64,000 nucleotides of DNA from Triplophysa rosa (taxonomy: Eukaryota; Chordata; Actinopteri; Cypriniformes; Nemacheilidae): contig NC_079892.1 in the NCBI RefSeq assembly GCF_024868665.1, positions 597,346-661,345 on the forward strand, read 5' to 3'. Under the pieces are notes generated by a model. It did not search any database. It saw only the letters and a list, made by a program, of their open reading frames with translations, and was not told the origin of the DNA. The position numbers and the translations under genes were made by a program. Of this stretch, positions 1-10,989 are shown piece by piece. How positions within the stretch are numbered: position 1 is the stretch's first letter; every line of letters starts with the position of its first letter.

Positions 1-217
1 CAGCAATATACCATAAAATAATTTCACAGCATGAATAACGTAAAATTAGGGGAAATTACTGGCGTCTCTGCTGCCAGCATTTTACCGTTAAATACAGGAT
101 AAACACCAATGCACTGTATTTAGTTTTTACAGCAATATACCGTAAAATAATTTAACAGCATGAATAACATAAAATTACGGTAAATTACTGGCGTCTCTGC
201 TGCCAGCATTTTGCCGT
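1..217. repeat. 129-bp tandem duplication, two copies
   Basis: The block beginning CAGCAATATACC at 1 recurs at 130 with only a few substitutions. Both copies contain ACTGGCGTCTCTGCTGCCAG and end near CATTTTRCCGTTA. The family is unknown. The left edge may continue outside the window. Confidence 0.8.
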
Positions 218-2122
218 TATTTTACAGAACAATTTTTTACAGTGTCATTAAACATCATAAAAATCCCATGAAGCCAACCACATAAAAATACAGTAGTATA
301 ATTGCGTATTTACTTCAGTAAACTGCAGTTTACTGTGGTATAATTTAATATTTATTATGGTAAGACTCAAAAACACTACAGTGTCTAAGAATGTTAACAA
401 ATATAGCAAATACCAAAAGTATATTACAACATTTTTTCATGTGGGAACTAATGTAATGTGCAACATTTAATGAATACAGCAATATTGTAGGCTAATATAT
501 CTAAAACATTGTTTTAAAGCAGGTTGTGTATATTTTATTTTACAAACGGCACGAATAAAATGTACAGTTTATAAAGGCAGAGTAATGCACATGCGATGCG
601 GTTTACCATGACAAAACTACCAAGACCCACCTGAACATCTGCAGGCAAACAATAATTAAAATAAATGTTTAGAAAAAGCTAATACCGAACTTTAGAAGTG
701 ATAATATGTGGATTCATATATCAGCATTAACGGTAAACAGAGACGGGCGCAGTGGACGCGGGTATCATTATAATATTCACAAAACGGCTCCTCAAACAAT
801 GTTGTAAGCACAGATGTGTTTATTTTATGACACAGACAAAAGGCATAATAATGTACAATTCATAAACGTAAAATAATGTCTATCAATTAAGGAAGGTTGT
901 TACAGCAACCATGGTAAAAACAGTAAATCCTTGCAAAGCACATGCAAGTAAACGATACATAAAATAAATGTTTGGTAGTCTACTGATGAAATTTTATGAT
1001 TAGATATTTTAGCCAACAGTATGTTTGTACATCTGCAAATGTATCGTGTTTTAAAAAGGAACTGAGAAACTGCGGTTAAAAACTCACTCACAGGGAAACA
1101 GTTAAGACATTTTAAATGCATAGAAACATTAATATGTTCATTTAGAGATGACAAGCATATGGAAATTTTTACCGCTTTGTCAGATTTATGTTTTTTGGTT
1201 TCTTTTGCAGCAGCTGCTCCGTTCCGTGCGTCATTCGCCCTTATGTCTGTACGAGCCTTTGTTTGACGTCAGATTCCAGACTTCTGATTGGCCAACACGG
1301 CTTTATGGTTAGGGTTATGTTGGATTGGCATGCTTTTGACAGCGCTTCATAACGTGTTTTTGCGTTTTCGTGTGGACGCATTTTCTTTTTACAAAGAAGG
1401 AAGAACTACCCGTGTATGTGTGGTCTAGGCCTTAGAACTGTAATGTGACAGACAATCCATAATCTGACAATGTGAACAGAACATTTCAAGATTTACATCT
1501 GTAAGTAAATGCGATTGTCAAACAACACGAACAGTGTGAACATCACATTCCTCACTAAGTAGTACGATTAAATTTGAGCTTTGTTCACATGTCTTTTCTG
1601 TTTCTTCAGTATGGAACCAGCATTGTTTTTGTTCTGATATTCTCACTCATTTTACATAAAAAGTTGCATACTAAATCTAATAATGACTGCACTTCATATT
1701 GGGGGGAAACGCCCCCTTGTGATCATTGTGTCAAACGTTAGCCCGCTGTCTTTGACTTTGAAAACCCTTATCACACCACTATGTTGTTGTTTCTATCAAG
1801 ACTACTAACACATAACCAACAATTAGGTCAGCCATGTACATGATTTGTGAGTCGTCTCTGATTGATTTCCATCAGCAGTGGAGCTGAAGACAACAACTGC
1901 CGTCATTCCTTCACAACGTCATCGAGCTGTACTTTTGCTTTTGTCGTGGCCAAAGTTACATATTGTGCTGTTAATCGTATCAGTTTTAATACAGCAAAAG
2001 AACACGAGAGATAAACACAGTGTCAAAACGTTTCAATCTATATGTAATGTACATATTCAGGTGTGATGTGCTATACTTGCTGTCACAAGAAGCTGCTTTG
2101 TAAAACTAATCAAGAGACTTAC
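218..2122. other. AT-rich DNA, no gene recognised
   Basis: No convincing exon, repeat boundary or RNA gene was found here. The small ORFs (for example 900-1154 on minus and 1878-2066 on plus) have no recognisable domain and no convincing splice context. The interval lies downstream of the putative minus-strand exon at 2123-2277, so undetected exons of that transcript are possible. Confidence 0.5.
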
Positions 2123-2277
2123 CATTGAATCTTGGAGGTCATAATCAATATCTTCTGTGACTTTGATGATGTTAACTTGCTTTTTGTTGCTTATTACAGA
2201 GGAATGATGTTCATTTCTCATTATGACCGCTGTGTTGAAAGCGATCAACTTCAATAGATTGTAGATCAGAGTTTGAC
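2123..2277 (-). other. Putative internal exon of an unidentified minus-strand transcript
   Basis: On the minus strand this 155-base segment has a textbook acceptor (pyrimidine-rich tract then TTCAG) and a strong donor (CAATG followed by GTAAGT). One frame is open throughout and would read GQTLIYNLLKLIAFNTAVIM and onward to LQDSM, with an internal Met that could be a start. I do not recognise the protein. A CpG-rich candidate first exon lies upstream on the same strand at about 2805-2965. The genes known beside ZFC3H1 in mammals (THAP2, TMEM19, RAB21, LGR5) do not obviously match. It could equally be a non-coding RNA exon. Confidence 0.4.
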
Positions 2278-2804
2278 CTGAAGATGAAAAGCAACATTAA
2301 ACAGAGTTTATGACAAACCTTATAAAACTATATTTAGGCTTGGCCATACTGCATCTCTTTCATGAAATAACATGTCTTGAAAATGATGACAGCAGGTAAC
2401 AATGTGCAATCTGCAAACTCATGATTACTTCAAACAATGCACTTAATGCCACAACGCTTCAAGAAAACCATCCAGGACAATTGTTTTGTACTGTAAGTTA
2501 CACCAAAGAACTAAAGATAAGAACCTGTTAACATGATGTTGTTCATCTGATCAGAATTTGTCTGTTAAACCCAAGTTTATTCTTTGTATTGTATATGCTT
2601 TCATTAGGAGACATTATCTGAATACGATTTCATTCTCATGACTACAATACAATGCTTTAAAGACTGCATGGTTAGTAATCTCCAACTGAAGAAAAATCTA
2701 TTCATTGAACCAAACCCCTCTCAGTTTCATAGGTGTGTGATATATACAGCACTCTTATAAAGTGCAGTAGTTTGTAAAGTTCATAGTGTAAAGAGAAGTT
2801 TTAC

Positions 2805-2947
2805 CTCATTCAGATGGAGTCAAATGTGTTGAAGTCCAGTAACAGTCTACAGGTGAAGCGGATCCGAGTGACGACACATGAATGAAACTCTCTGCGCACC
2901 ACTTCAACACAGAGAGCGCGCCGGCCACACTCGCGCTCCCCATTCAC

Positions 2948-2965
<18 letters not shown>
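2805..2965 (-). other. Putative CpG-rich first exon of the same minus-strand transcript
   Basis: On the minus strand this GC- and CpG-rich segment ends in a donor-like GAATGAG then GTAAAA at 2805. It follows a (CT)n tract that would sit at the transcription start. A short ORF beginning ATGGGGAGC closes with TGA just before the donor, so the exon is probably 5' UTR. The CpG density stands out against the AT-rich surroundings, which suggests a promoter. The start point is not determined. Confidence 0.35.

Positions 2966-2980
<15 letters not shown>
2950..2980. repeat. (CT)n microsatellite
   Basis: An uninterrupted CT dinucleotide run of about 15 units, next to the CpG-rich putative first exon. 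Confidence 0.9.
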
Positions 2981-2981
<1 letters not shown>

Positions 2982-4172
2982 GGCTATATATGCATGTGGT
3001 AATGTTTGAATGTTTGTGATGATTTTCTCTCGAGCAGTTAAATTCCTCAGAGATGTGACCCTGAATGAAACAGATCGTGGGAAGAACAACACATCCCATG
3101 TTAACAATCAAACAAGCCCTGTTTACAGACTCTATACTGACATTACGAACATCTGCCTCTAAAATATAACAAAACCTGCTTGATTAAAAACACTTGTTTA
3201 GTCATATATACACCTGGAGTGTTTCAGGTTCACATACGTCACATATCGTTTCGCAGAAAAAGCTGATGTTTGGTGCAGCCTCTCAAATTCAAAAGGTTTA
3301 ATAACTAATGTTTTCTTACTAATATAATTTCTCATCTTTCCACAGGATAGAGCCAAACTGAACCTGACCAATAGAAACTTCATTTGTAACAGGTACATCA
3401 CAAAATCCCCATACACACCTAGTTAGAGACATAGTTTGAGAAATGATGCCTGTTTCTCAATGTGCCTTCTTCAGTGTTCTTGCACCCTCGTGTTCATGCT
3501 CTACGTTATCATCAACCGTCAAAGTCTGGTTCCAGTACTCAAGAATACAAGTACAGAGGACGCATGAAAGTATTCGGATGTGTTCTTGAAATAAAGGATG
3601 CATTGAATAGAGACTTGCGCATACAAGACCCAAAATCACTCTCACAGAGAGTTGGTTCCTCTGAAGCTGCCTCACAAGAGCGGTCTCCACAAGAACACAA
3701 GTCCCTTCTTTGCGTTCTTGGAATTGAGAAATGCCCAATGTCTACTGCTGTTCACTCCATACATGGAGTGGTTTCATACTAGTATATTTTGAGTTTTTAG
3801 AAAAACCTGTATGTTTAGAACCAGAACAAAACACACTTGTTGTCCGGCTTCACAAAAAAATCATGACACAAACTGTAACAAACTTCCTGTAGAAATGATA
3901 GTAACTTACTGACAGCAGATTGCCAGTACTTACAATAGATCTAAATGGCAGCATGAGTACTGTTTTTTCATTTACAGTATAAGTGCTGCTTTCACACATT
4001 ACTACTACTTACATTTACCACTACACCATGATAAATATTACTCAAACAAACATGGTAATGCTTTTACTTTTGTGACATCAAGTTATATGTCGTGATATTT
4101 TTATCCTCAAAGGTAAACTACTAAAGGGGACATGCTTATCTTTCATGGAACTAAAAGACAGAATGTGAGAAA
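2981..4172. other. Non-coding stretch with a possible MITE near 3437-3760
   Basis: No gene recognised. Between about 3437 and 3760 the ends are roughly complementary (GTTTCTCAAT at the left, ATTGAGAAATGC at the right), as in a small TIR element. Two overlapping ORFs on opposite strands there (3457-3738 and 3462-3782) look like chance ORFs in that repeat. Confidence 0.35.
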
Positions 4173-4504
4173 TGTCATGGCTCTGCTTCATTTAGTCATG
4201 TTTTTCTTGGTCCTGTAGCAGAATCATGACAAAGTCTTTGGTTATGTGTGGAGAGAAACATATTATTGTCCTTTTGACAATAATATGCGTTCTCTCCAGT
4301 GTCTTGTCATTGGCCCTGCTCCTCTCGTTTCCTTGTTATCTTTCCCTGAGTGTTTGATTACCCACACCTGCCCCGTGTCGTTATCCCTCATTTGTATTCC
4401 CTATATAATACCCTCAGGTTTCATGGTCCTGTGTCGGCCATTGTGTGTGCTATGTGCCTGGTGTATTCAGTTCGTCTTTTTGCTCATCCAGTGGTCTCCA
4501 GTAT

Positions 4505-4583
<79 letters not shown>

Positions 4584-4807
4584 TGTTTTGTCATCTCAGT
4601 AAGTGTTTAGTTTAGTTTAGTTTGTCTAGTGCTTATTCAGTCCAGTGTTTAGTTAGTCTTCGTTTTGTTCCTGTTTAGTGTTTTTTTTATTCCCGTGTTT
4701 TACCCCATCGCGGGTCTTTGTTTTGTTTCTTTGTTTTATCAATAAACGTATTCTGTTAACCTCATCCACGCTGCCTGCATTTGGGTTCTTTCATGCCAGT
4801 TGTGACA
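4173..4807 (+). mobile_element. Solo LTR, copy 1
   Basis: The unit starts TGTCATGG and ends GTGACA. It carries a TATATAATA-like box near 4403 and an AATAAA signal near 4740, which together look like an LTR in plus orientation. It is flanked by the 6-bp direct repeat GAGAAA (4167-4172 and 4808-4813). The same sequence, inverted, occurs at 28353-28908. No internal retroviral or Gypsy-type coding region is attached, so it is a solo LTR. The superfamily cannot be set from the LTR alone. Confidence 0.7.
4506..4583. repeat. (TGTGCC)n hexanucleotide array inside the solo LTR
   Basis: About 13 perfect units of TGTGCC. The second LTR copy at 28353-28908 lacks this array, so it expanded in this copy. 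It creates artificial Pro-Val or Cys-Ala ORFs. Confidence 0.95.
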
Positions 4808-4940
4808 GAGAAAGGTCTGTTAGCATTTCCCCCATAGTTTAATTAATGTAAACATAATCTAACAATCTGCAGTTAACCTCTTGAACTGTGTGGCTTTAAA
4901 AGAATAGTTAATCCAAAAATGAAAACTCTCTCATCATTTA

Positions 4941-6280
4941 ACTCAACTCAACTCAACTTTATTTATATAGCGCTTTTACAATTTTCATTGTTACAAAGCA
5001 GCTGTACGTGAGACATATTGACTATAAGCAAAATAATTAAAGTTGTACCTGCAAAAACAAGAAAAGGTTGAAAACACAGAAGACAGACATACCCACATAC
5101 AAAACACTCCACACACACAATATGCACACGTACTAACACACATAGACATAGAGACACACACACACACACGGATGCGCACGTACACACACACAACACACAC
5201 ACACACACGTACGTACACAGACAAGTACGCACACACACACACGCTCAGTGAGAGCACACATTTAGGATAAAGGAGAGAGAAGCACAGGTCAAATATAACA
5301 GACTATAAATTCCTATATGCAATATTAATTAAGTAAAACTTTAAAATTCTAAAGCAACCCCCCCGGTCAGGCAGATAGTGCAAAAACAGTATGCAAACGG
5401 TGGCGAGGAACCCAAAACTCTAATCGAGAAAAAAAAACCTCAGGAGACCCAGGCCCAACCAGGGGATTCCAGTTCCCCTCTGGCAAAAGCTGCTGCCTCT
5501 GCACAAGCTCCAGAGAGCTTGCACAACAAGGCTAAATAAAATAAATAAACTTAATAATAAAATAAATTATAGTTTAAGATTATCATTAATAATCTAATAG
5601 CATTTGAAATTTTGTGGTGAAGACATGTCAAGAGACCGCATCCTTCTTTATCCAGCTCTATCATCTCAGCTCTTGTCAGGTCCCCACTTCCCATTCTCCG
5701 CTCTACCATCAGGTCAGGCCATGAACTGCATCCTGCTCGCTGTGGTAACCTTGGAACAATGAGACAAGACTGGCTGAGTGTAGAGTAACTGTTCTGTACT
5801 CTTTGATGCAACAAGTACATCAGTTGTGTTTTTGGTTCCGGTTGATCTAACTAATGCAGCCTAAACCCTCAGAAGATTTATATTATGGAAGAGTAGTGTA
5901 TGCAAGATTAAAAAGATGCGTCTTTAGTCTAGATTTAAACTGACAGAGTGTGTCTGCCTCCCGGACAGTGCAGGGAAGACTATTCCAAAGTTTAGGCGCT
6001 AGATAGGAAAAGGATCTACCACCTGCGCTTGATTTTGAAATTCTAGGTATTACCAACTGACAGGACGCCTGAGAGCGTAATGCACGTGAAGGACTGTAAT
6101 ACAAAAGGAGTTCATTCAAGTACTGAGGAGCTAAACCATGTAAGGCTTTATAGGTAATAAGCAAGATTTTAAAGTTAACGCGATGCTTTATAGGTAACCA
6201 GTGCAAGGTTGACAGAACCGGGCTAATATGTTCATACTTTTTTGTACGTGTAAGAACTCGAGCTGCCGCGTTTTGGACCA
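4941..6280 (-). mobile_element. 5'-truncated L2-type LINE, copy A
   Basis: Minus-strand non-LTR retrotransposon. Its 3' end carries the tandem tail (GAGTT)n after TATATAAATAAA (4941-4980 read on minus). A (TG)n-rich 3' UTR follows upstream, and then the last 135 codons of the polymerase ORF (6290-5883) with the C-terminal motif HWLPIKHRVNFKILLITYKA. It is truncated at 6280. A 5-bp target-site duplication ATTTA flanks it (4936-4940 and 6281-6285) inside the Angel-like element, as expected for target-primed reverse transcription. No RT catalytic core remains. Confidence 0.85.
5150..5245. repeat. (CA)n-rich tract in L2 3' UTR
   Basis: Interrupted CACACA and ACGTAC microsatellite belonging to the L2 3' UTR. 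The same tract recurs in copy D near 53030-53120 and is shortened in copy B. Confidence 0.9.
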
Positions 6281-6610
6281 ATTTACTCACCCTCAGGTTG
6301 TTTCAAACCTGTATCAATTTCTTTGTTCTTTTCAACACAAAGAAAGATAGGTGGGAGAATAATAGCAATTTCCAGAATTGTATATTTTTTGTTCCGTTGA
6401 ACACAAAAGGATTTTGAAGAATTTAGGAAAACAAACAGTTCTGGGGCATCTTTGACTATCATTTTATTCTTCCTACTATGGTAGTCAATGATGTCACTGA
6501 ACTGAAAATTGCTAACATTCTTCTAAATATCGTTCTGTGTGTTCATCAGAACAAAGCAATCTGTACAGGTATGAAATGACACGAGGGTGAGCAAATGATG
6601 ACAGAAATTT

Positions 6611-6858
6611 CGGTAACACTTTAGTATAGGGTCCAATTCTCACTATTAACTAGTTGTTATTAGCATGCCTACTATTAGCATATTGGCTGTTCATTAGTAC
6701 CTATAAAGCACATATTCTGCATCATATTCTACTTCCCTAATCCTACCCAATACCTAAACCTTACAACTACCTCACTAACTACTAATAAGCAACAAATTAG
6801 GAGTTTACTGAGGCAAAAGCCGTAGTTAATGGACTATTAATACCGAGAATTGGTCCTT
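6611..6858. mobile_element. MITE nested in the Angel-like element
   Basis: A 248-bp insert starting CGGTAACACTTTAG and ending GAATTGGTCCTT. AATTT is duplicated at its edges (6606-6610 and 6859-6863), and removing it restores the Angel right arm. Subterminal segments GGTCCAATTCTC and GAGAATTGGTCC are inverted repeats. No coding capacity. Confidence 0.65.
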
Positions 6859-6889
6859 AATTTCATTTTTGGGTGAACTATCACTTTAA

Positions 6890-7723
6890 TGTTTAGTATT
6901 GATATCGGCGAAACTGGCCTTGAAAGTATGGGTATGATATCAAAAATAAAATAAGCTGTATCACCCATCACTACATTGACTTTGAAACCTGTAATGAGTA
7001 AGAAGAGACTCTTAGGACAGTTAGTGGTCATCAATGTCACAACACACATTACACATATTAGACTCTTATTAAGTCATATTAGACTTCTAAACAAGAACAA
7101 ACTCAACAATATAGAAAACAAAACTGAACATTAAAGGAGTCATGAATTAAGACATCAATTTTAACCAGAGCTTTTGTTATATAAGAGGGAATTGTATTCA
7201 AGCGAACATCCTGTAAGTGTCAGAACTGAAAACGCCCTTGTTACTGAGATTACATCTGTTGTTGACACCAGGCCCAGCGAACGGCAGGTCCTGGAATGCA
7301 CCTATCTATGACGACATTAATAGGTTGAACACCGCCTCCACAGAAGAATATCAATGACACAAGTGTCGCCGAACCAGATAGAGCGAGCAAGCAAGCGATA
7401 AACATGCCGTTAAAGATCGCAAAATATTGTGGAGTCAGTGCCTGGTCGCTTCATAACCTTCCTTGAGATTCCCACATTAGTAGTGTGTGGTTGAAGTCTA
7501 TTTTTAAAGACGTTCCAGCTCACGTGGGTAAAACATTACATCAGATTCCTTTGTGAACAAGGCACAGGTCGACGCTGGATTTGCGGAGAGACTAAAATTA
7601 AAAAGCAGTGCTGTTCCATCAATATTGGATCTGATAGGAATGGTGCAGCAATCTTATGTGAGTACAACATATTTGTACTATGCGTCACTATTGCTTTGTT
7701 AGAGATCGCTTGATATGCCCTGA
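6890..7723. other. Unassigned intergenic DNA
   Basis: No gene, RNA or bounded repeat was recognised in this interval. Confidence 0.5.
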
Positions 7724-7827
7724 GCCCTATTCGCACGGGATTAGTGTTACCTGGGGACCTCTAGTCATTTGTAATACTTGCAGAGATTGACTGTGATCTT
7801 AATCCTGTGCGAATCGGCCATGTCTGG

Positions 7828-8807
7828 AATTGACCTTTCGTTAAGCCACGCCCGAAAACCGCCACAGGCCAATCCTGGTTTAGCAACCGTAACTAGGCGC
7901 GGGAGGTCTGTCAAGCTTTCGAGCTAGGGAAACATGCCGAAGCATTGTGCGTATGGATTGTGTAAATCTGATACCCGGTATCCTAAAAGTTTGGACGGGG
8001 TGGTGGAATTTTTTCCCTTCCCAAAACCTAAAACCCAAGGGGAGAAATGCCGGACGTGGATCAAGCAGTGTGGAAGGTCTCATTCACAACTAAATGTCGA
8101 CAGGATTAACAAAAACACCTATGTTTGCTCCATGCTCTATGTAAGAGCACGCTAATGTTAGCTAGCTAACTAACTCAGCACATCATTGCTTGGAAACCCC
8201 TTGGCTTGTGCCACTGCTGTGGTAGACTCGTGCAGGAGGACTTTGTTTGTGTTGTTGATGATGTATGGCTCATCTCAGCATCTCTGGCTCTTGCCAGGTC
8301 CAAGGCGTAGATTAGACCCACGATGTGTGAGAAGTAGCCTGGCGCGAGGGAGAATGTTATCATTGCAGAGTGGTCAGGCTAATGTCTTGTGTTTATTCCA
8401 CAAGATTTATGGATAAACTGTTTGATTTATAATTATTAGATTATTTTCACAAATTTCACTTACCCTGCTGTGCATGAACAAAGCTGTTCCTCAATTTGTG
8501 TGTTTCCCATTTGAATGGTCAGCATATGAGGTGGCTGCTGCTTGTGCTGGGACCTATAGGCTTTAGCTTCAATTTTGATTTAATTATTTTCTAATCGGTT
8601 GTATATTATGTCGTGGATATATCCCTCGAATGCACACTGCAGTCCCTTTTGTCTTGCTCTCTCAGATATTTCACAAAAATTACTAATTATCTCCTTGGGA
8701 ATGTCTGACACTGGTGCATACATACTGTAATACACTTGCCAGGCACGAAAGCTTGACAGGCGTAGCAACGGTAACTAAGGAGGGCGGGGCTTAGCGAAGG
8801 GTCAATT
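7828..8807 (+). mobile_element. Non-autonomous DNA transposon carrying a THAP exon, copy 1
   Basis: The ends are AATTGACCTTTCGTTAAGCC and GGCTTAGCGAAGGGTCAATT, a TIR of about 25 bp. A longer inverted segment lies inside it (AGCAACCGTAACTA against TAGCAACGGTAACTA). A second copy lies at 38392-39652 in opposite orientation, which shows mobility. The only coding content is a THAP domain exon. THAP domains are known in P-element-like, Kolobok and ISL2EU/PIF-related transposases; which one applies cannot be decided here. The host is the TIR element at 7724-9344. Confidence 0.65.
7934..8140 (+). pseudogene. THAP zinc-finger exon of the transposon, copy 1
   Basis: The ATG at 7934 opens MPKHCAYGLC, the start of a THAP DNA-binding domain. 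Visible are Cys5-x4-Cys10, the conserved Trp42 within CRTWIKQ, and Cys65 of the second zinc pair (YVCS). The final His of the C2CH signature is absent because the exon runs into a splice donor, GTAAGAGC at 8141. The matching exon in copy 2 ends VCSK then GTAAGAGC, so the fourth ligand belonged to a lost second exon. The domain alone could not fold as a complete C2CH finger. I see no transposase catalytic domain nearby. Confidence 0.6.
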
Positions 8808-9429
8808 TGTAAAGTAAAAATTCCCCCATATATGACCTACCATGTTTTGATGAACACCAAGGTCCTGTGATAATATTTGTCCCGTGCGAATCGGCATCTC
8901 TGTGATTTGACGGGCTCATATATCATTTTTCAAGGATTTATCCACTGTTTGCGAATAATGGAGGCTGTTTTGAAGTGTTGTGGTATTATTTCGGGTGCTG
9001 GGTCATATCCATAAATTACCGGGAGTCTCCCGTTTGTTTATTTATCATGGAAACTCTTGTAACATTTGAGACTTGCAATCGCGATAATCTTCTGTCCGGT
9101 TCGCGATCACGGGTCTCAAATGCTGACAGGTACGGTCATATATCATTAAACACGATACAAATATAGGCTATACAAACTACACGCAAAGCCTTGCAATCAC
9201 ATCCAGGAAATAAGTCCGTAAATTGAGTAAAATCACAGGCTTCATTTATCCCATGCGAATGCGCCACATGAAATACAGATGTGGGGAGGTCATTTATAAA
9301 TCACACGAGGTCTCCAGATAATACTAATCCCGTGCGAATAGGGCAAATGTGTAACCTAACATTACGTGTTGAACCAAATTCACAGAAGGCTCCAACTAAG
9401 TTTACTAAGCAAACTGCTATCCAATCATA

Positions 9430-10989
9430 CAGTGAGGGAAATAAGTATTTGATCCCCTGCTGATTTTGTAAGTTTGCCTACTTACAAACAAATGAAGGGT
9501 CTATAATTTTTATGGTGGGTTTATTTTAACTGATAGACACAGAATATTAAAAAAAATCAGGGGAAAGAAATGTTATATAAAGGTTATAAATTGATTTGCA
9601 TTTCAGTCAGTGAAATAAGTATTTGATCCCCAAGCAAAACATAACTTTGTACTTTGTGGAGAAACCCTTGTTGGCAAGCACAGAGGTCAGACATTTCTGA
9701 TAGTTGGTCACCAGGTTTGCACATGTGTCCGGATACATTTAGTCCACTCCTCTGTCAATCTTTAAGGTTTCTTGGCTGTCGCTCAGCAAATTGGAGTTTT
9801 AGCCTCCTTCACAGAGGTTCTATAGGACTAGGGTCTAGAGACTGGCTAGGACATTTAATGTGCTTCTCCTTAAGCCACTATTTGGTTGTCTTGGCAATAT
9901 GTTTTGCGTCTTTGTCATGTTAAAGGCTCATCCATGACCCATCTTCAGTGACCTAGTTAAGGGGAGGAGGTTCTCGTCCAAGATTTTACAGTACATGGGC
10001 CCGTCCCTCAGCCCCTCAATGCGGTGAAGTCATCCTGTATACCTGTAGCAGAGAAAAAGCCCTAAAGCAGAATGTTTCCAACACTGTGCTTCTCTGTAGA
10101 CATGATGTTCTTGGGCTCATAGTCAGCATTTCTCTCCCTCCAAACACAGGAGTCCATTTTGGTCTCACAGCAGTGCCAGCACTTTCGCCAAAGCCTTTTC
10201 TGAATCATTTTTATGTTCATTGTCAAACTTAAGACGAGCCAGGCGGGCCTTCTTGGGCAGGAGGACCTTGCGGGTGCTTCAGGATTTCAGTCTACTGTGG
10301 CATAGCGTGTTACCAATGTGTTACCAATGTTTTGCTTGCTAACTGTGTTCCCAACTGTCTTGAAATCATTAACAGGCTTCTTCCGTGTAGTTCTGGGCTG
10401 ATCTTTAACATTTCTCATGATCATCTTTACCCCATTGGGGAAATATTGCAGGGAGCTCCAGAACAACGGCATTTGATAGTTATTTTGTATATCTTCTATT
10501 TCCAAATAATCACACCAACAGTTGTCTCCTTCTCACCAAGCTTCTGTCTGTAGCCTATTCAAGGTTTGTGCAGGTCTCCAATCTTGTCGCTGACATCCTT
10601 TAAAACCTATTTGGTCTGGACCATGGTGTTGGAGAGGTTGAACTGGAAGATACAGATTCTGTTGGCAGGCATCTTTTATATACATAACAAGCTGATTTAG
10701 GAGTACTTTCTTAAAGTGACGGGACTAATCTGTGGTCCATATAGGCACATAACCAATCTGTGGAGCCAGAATTCTTGCTAGTTGGTAGGGGATCAAATAC
10801 TTATTTCACTGACTGAAATGCAAATCAATTTATAACCTTTATATAACATTTTTTCCCCCTGATTTTTTTTAATATTCTGTGTCTATCAGTTAAAATAAAC
10901 CCACCATAAAAATTATAGACCCTTCATTTGTTTGTAAGTAGGCAAACTTACAAAATCAGCAGGGGATCAAATACTTATTTCCCTCACTG
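9430..10989 (-). mobile_element. Degenerate Tc1-like transposon with IR/DR ends
   Basis: The element is bounded by TA (9428-9429 and 10990-10991). It has inverted repeats of about 203 bp at each end. Each arm holds two copies of the motif AAATAAGTATTTGATCCC, the IR/DR arrangement known from fish Tc1-like elements. The interior reads on minus as a broken Tc1 transposase; a segment such as KKARLARLKF is legible near 10230. Stops and frameshifts are frequent, so it cannot encode active enzyme. The arms are much better preserved than the interior. Confidence 0.88.

Larger units (their letters stand above)
4896..6889. mobile_element. Angel-like palindromic MITE split by two later insertions
   Basis: The left arm begins TTAAAAGAATAGTTAATCC and the right arm ends GGGTGAACTATCACTTTAA. 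Inner parts such as CATTTACTCACCCTC and GAGGGTGAGCAAATG are inverted copies of each other. This is the abundant short inverted-repeat element of cyprinids that I know as Angel (name from memory). An L2 LINE at 4941-6280 and another MITE at 6611-6858 sit inside it, so the original element was only about 400 bp. Related pieces occur at 12002-12110 and 33386-33794. Confidence 0.7.
7724..9344. mobile_element. TIR DNA element hosting a nested THAP element
   Basis: The left end GCCCTATTCGCACGGGATTA and the right end AATCCCGTGCGAATAGGGC are near-perfect terminal inverted repeats of about 25 bp. The subterminal motif GTGCGAATCGGC recurs near 7808, 8884 and, degenerate, 9253. No transposase ORF and no clear TSD are visible, so the superfamily is open. 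Removing the THAP element at 7828-8807 leaves about 640 bp, a typical non-autonomous size. Confidence 0.65.

Noticed and set aside
4246..4610. ORFs rich in Pro-Val or Cys-Ala repeats
   Set aside because: They are translations of the TGTGCC array inside a solo LTR, not genes.
4963..5270. Cys/Val/Thr/His-rich ORFs on both strands
   Set aside because: They are translations of the (CA)n tract in the L2 3' UTR; the same artefact recurs at 52842-53138.
7934..8155. Orthologue of THAP2, a known neighbour of ZFC3H1 in mammals
   Set aside because: The THAP frame lies inside a TIR element, occurs in two copies in this window, lacks the last zinc ligand, and its residues do not resemble THAP2 beyond the generic THAP pattern.
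10287..10553. Opposite-strand ORFs inside the Tc1-like element
   Set aside because: They are fragments of a decayed transposase region with stops and frameshifts, and are not independent genes.
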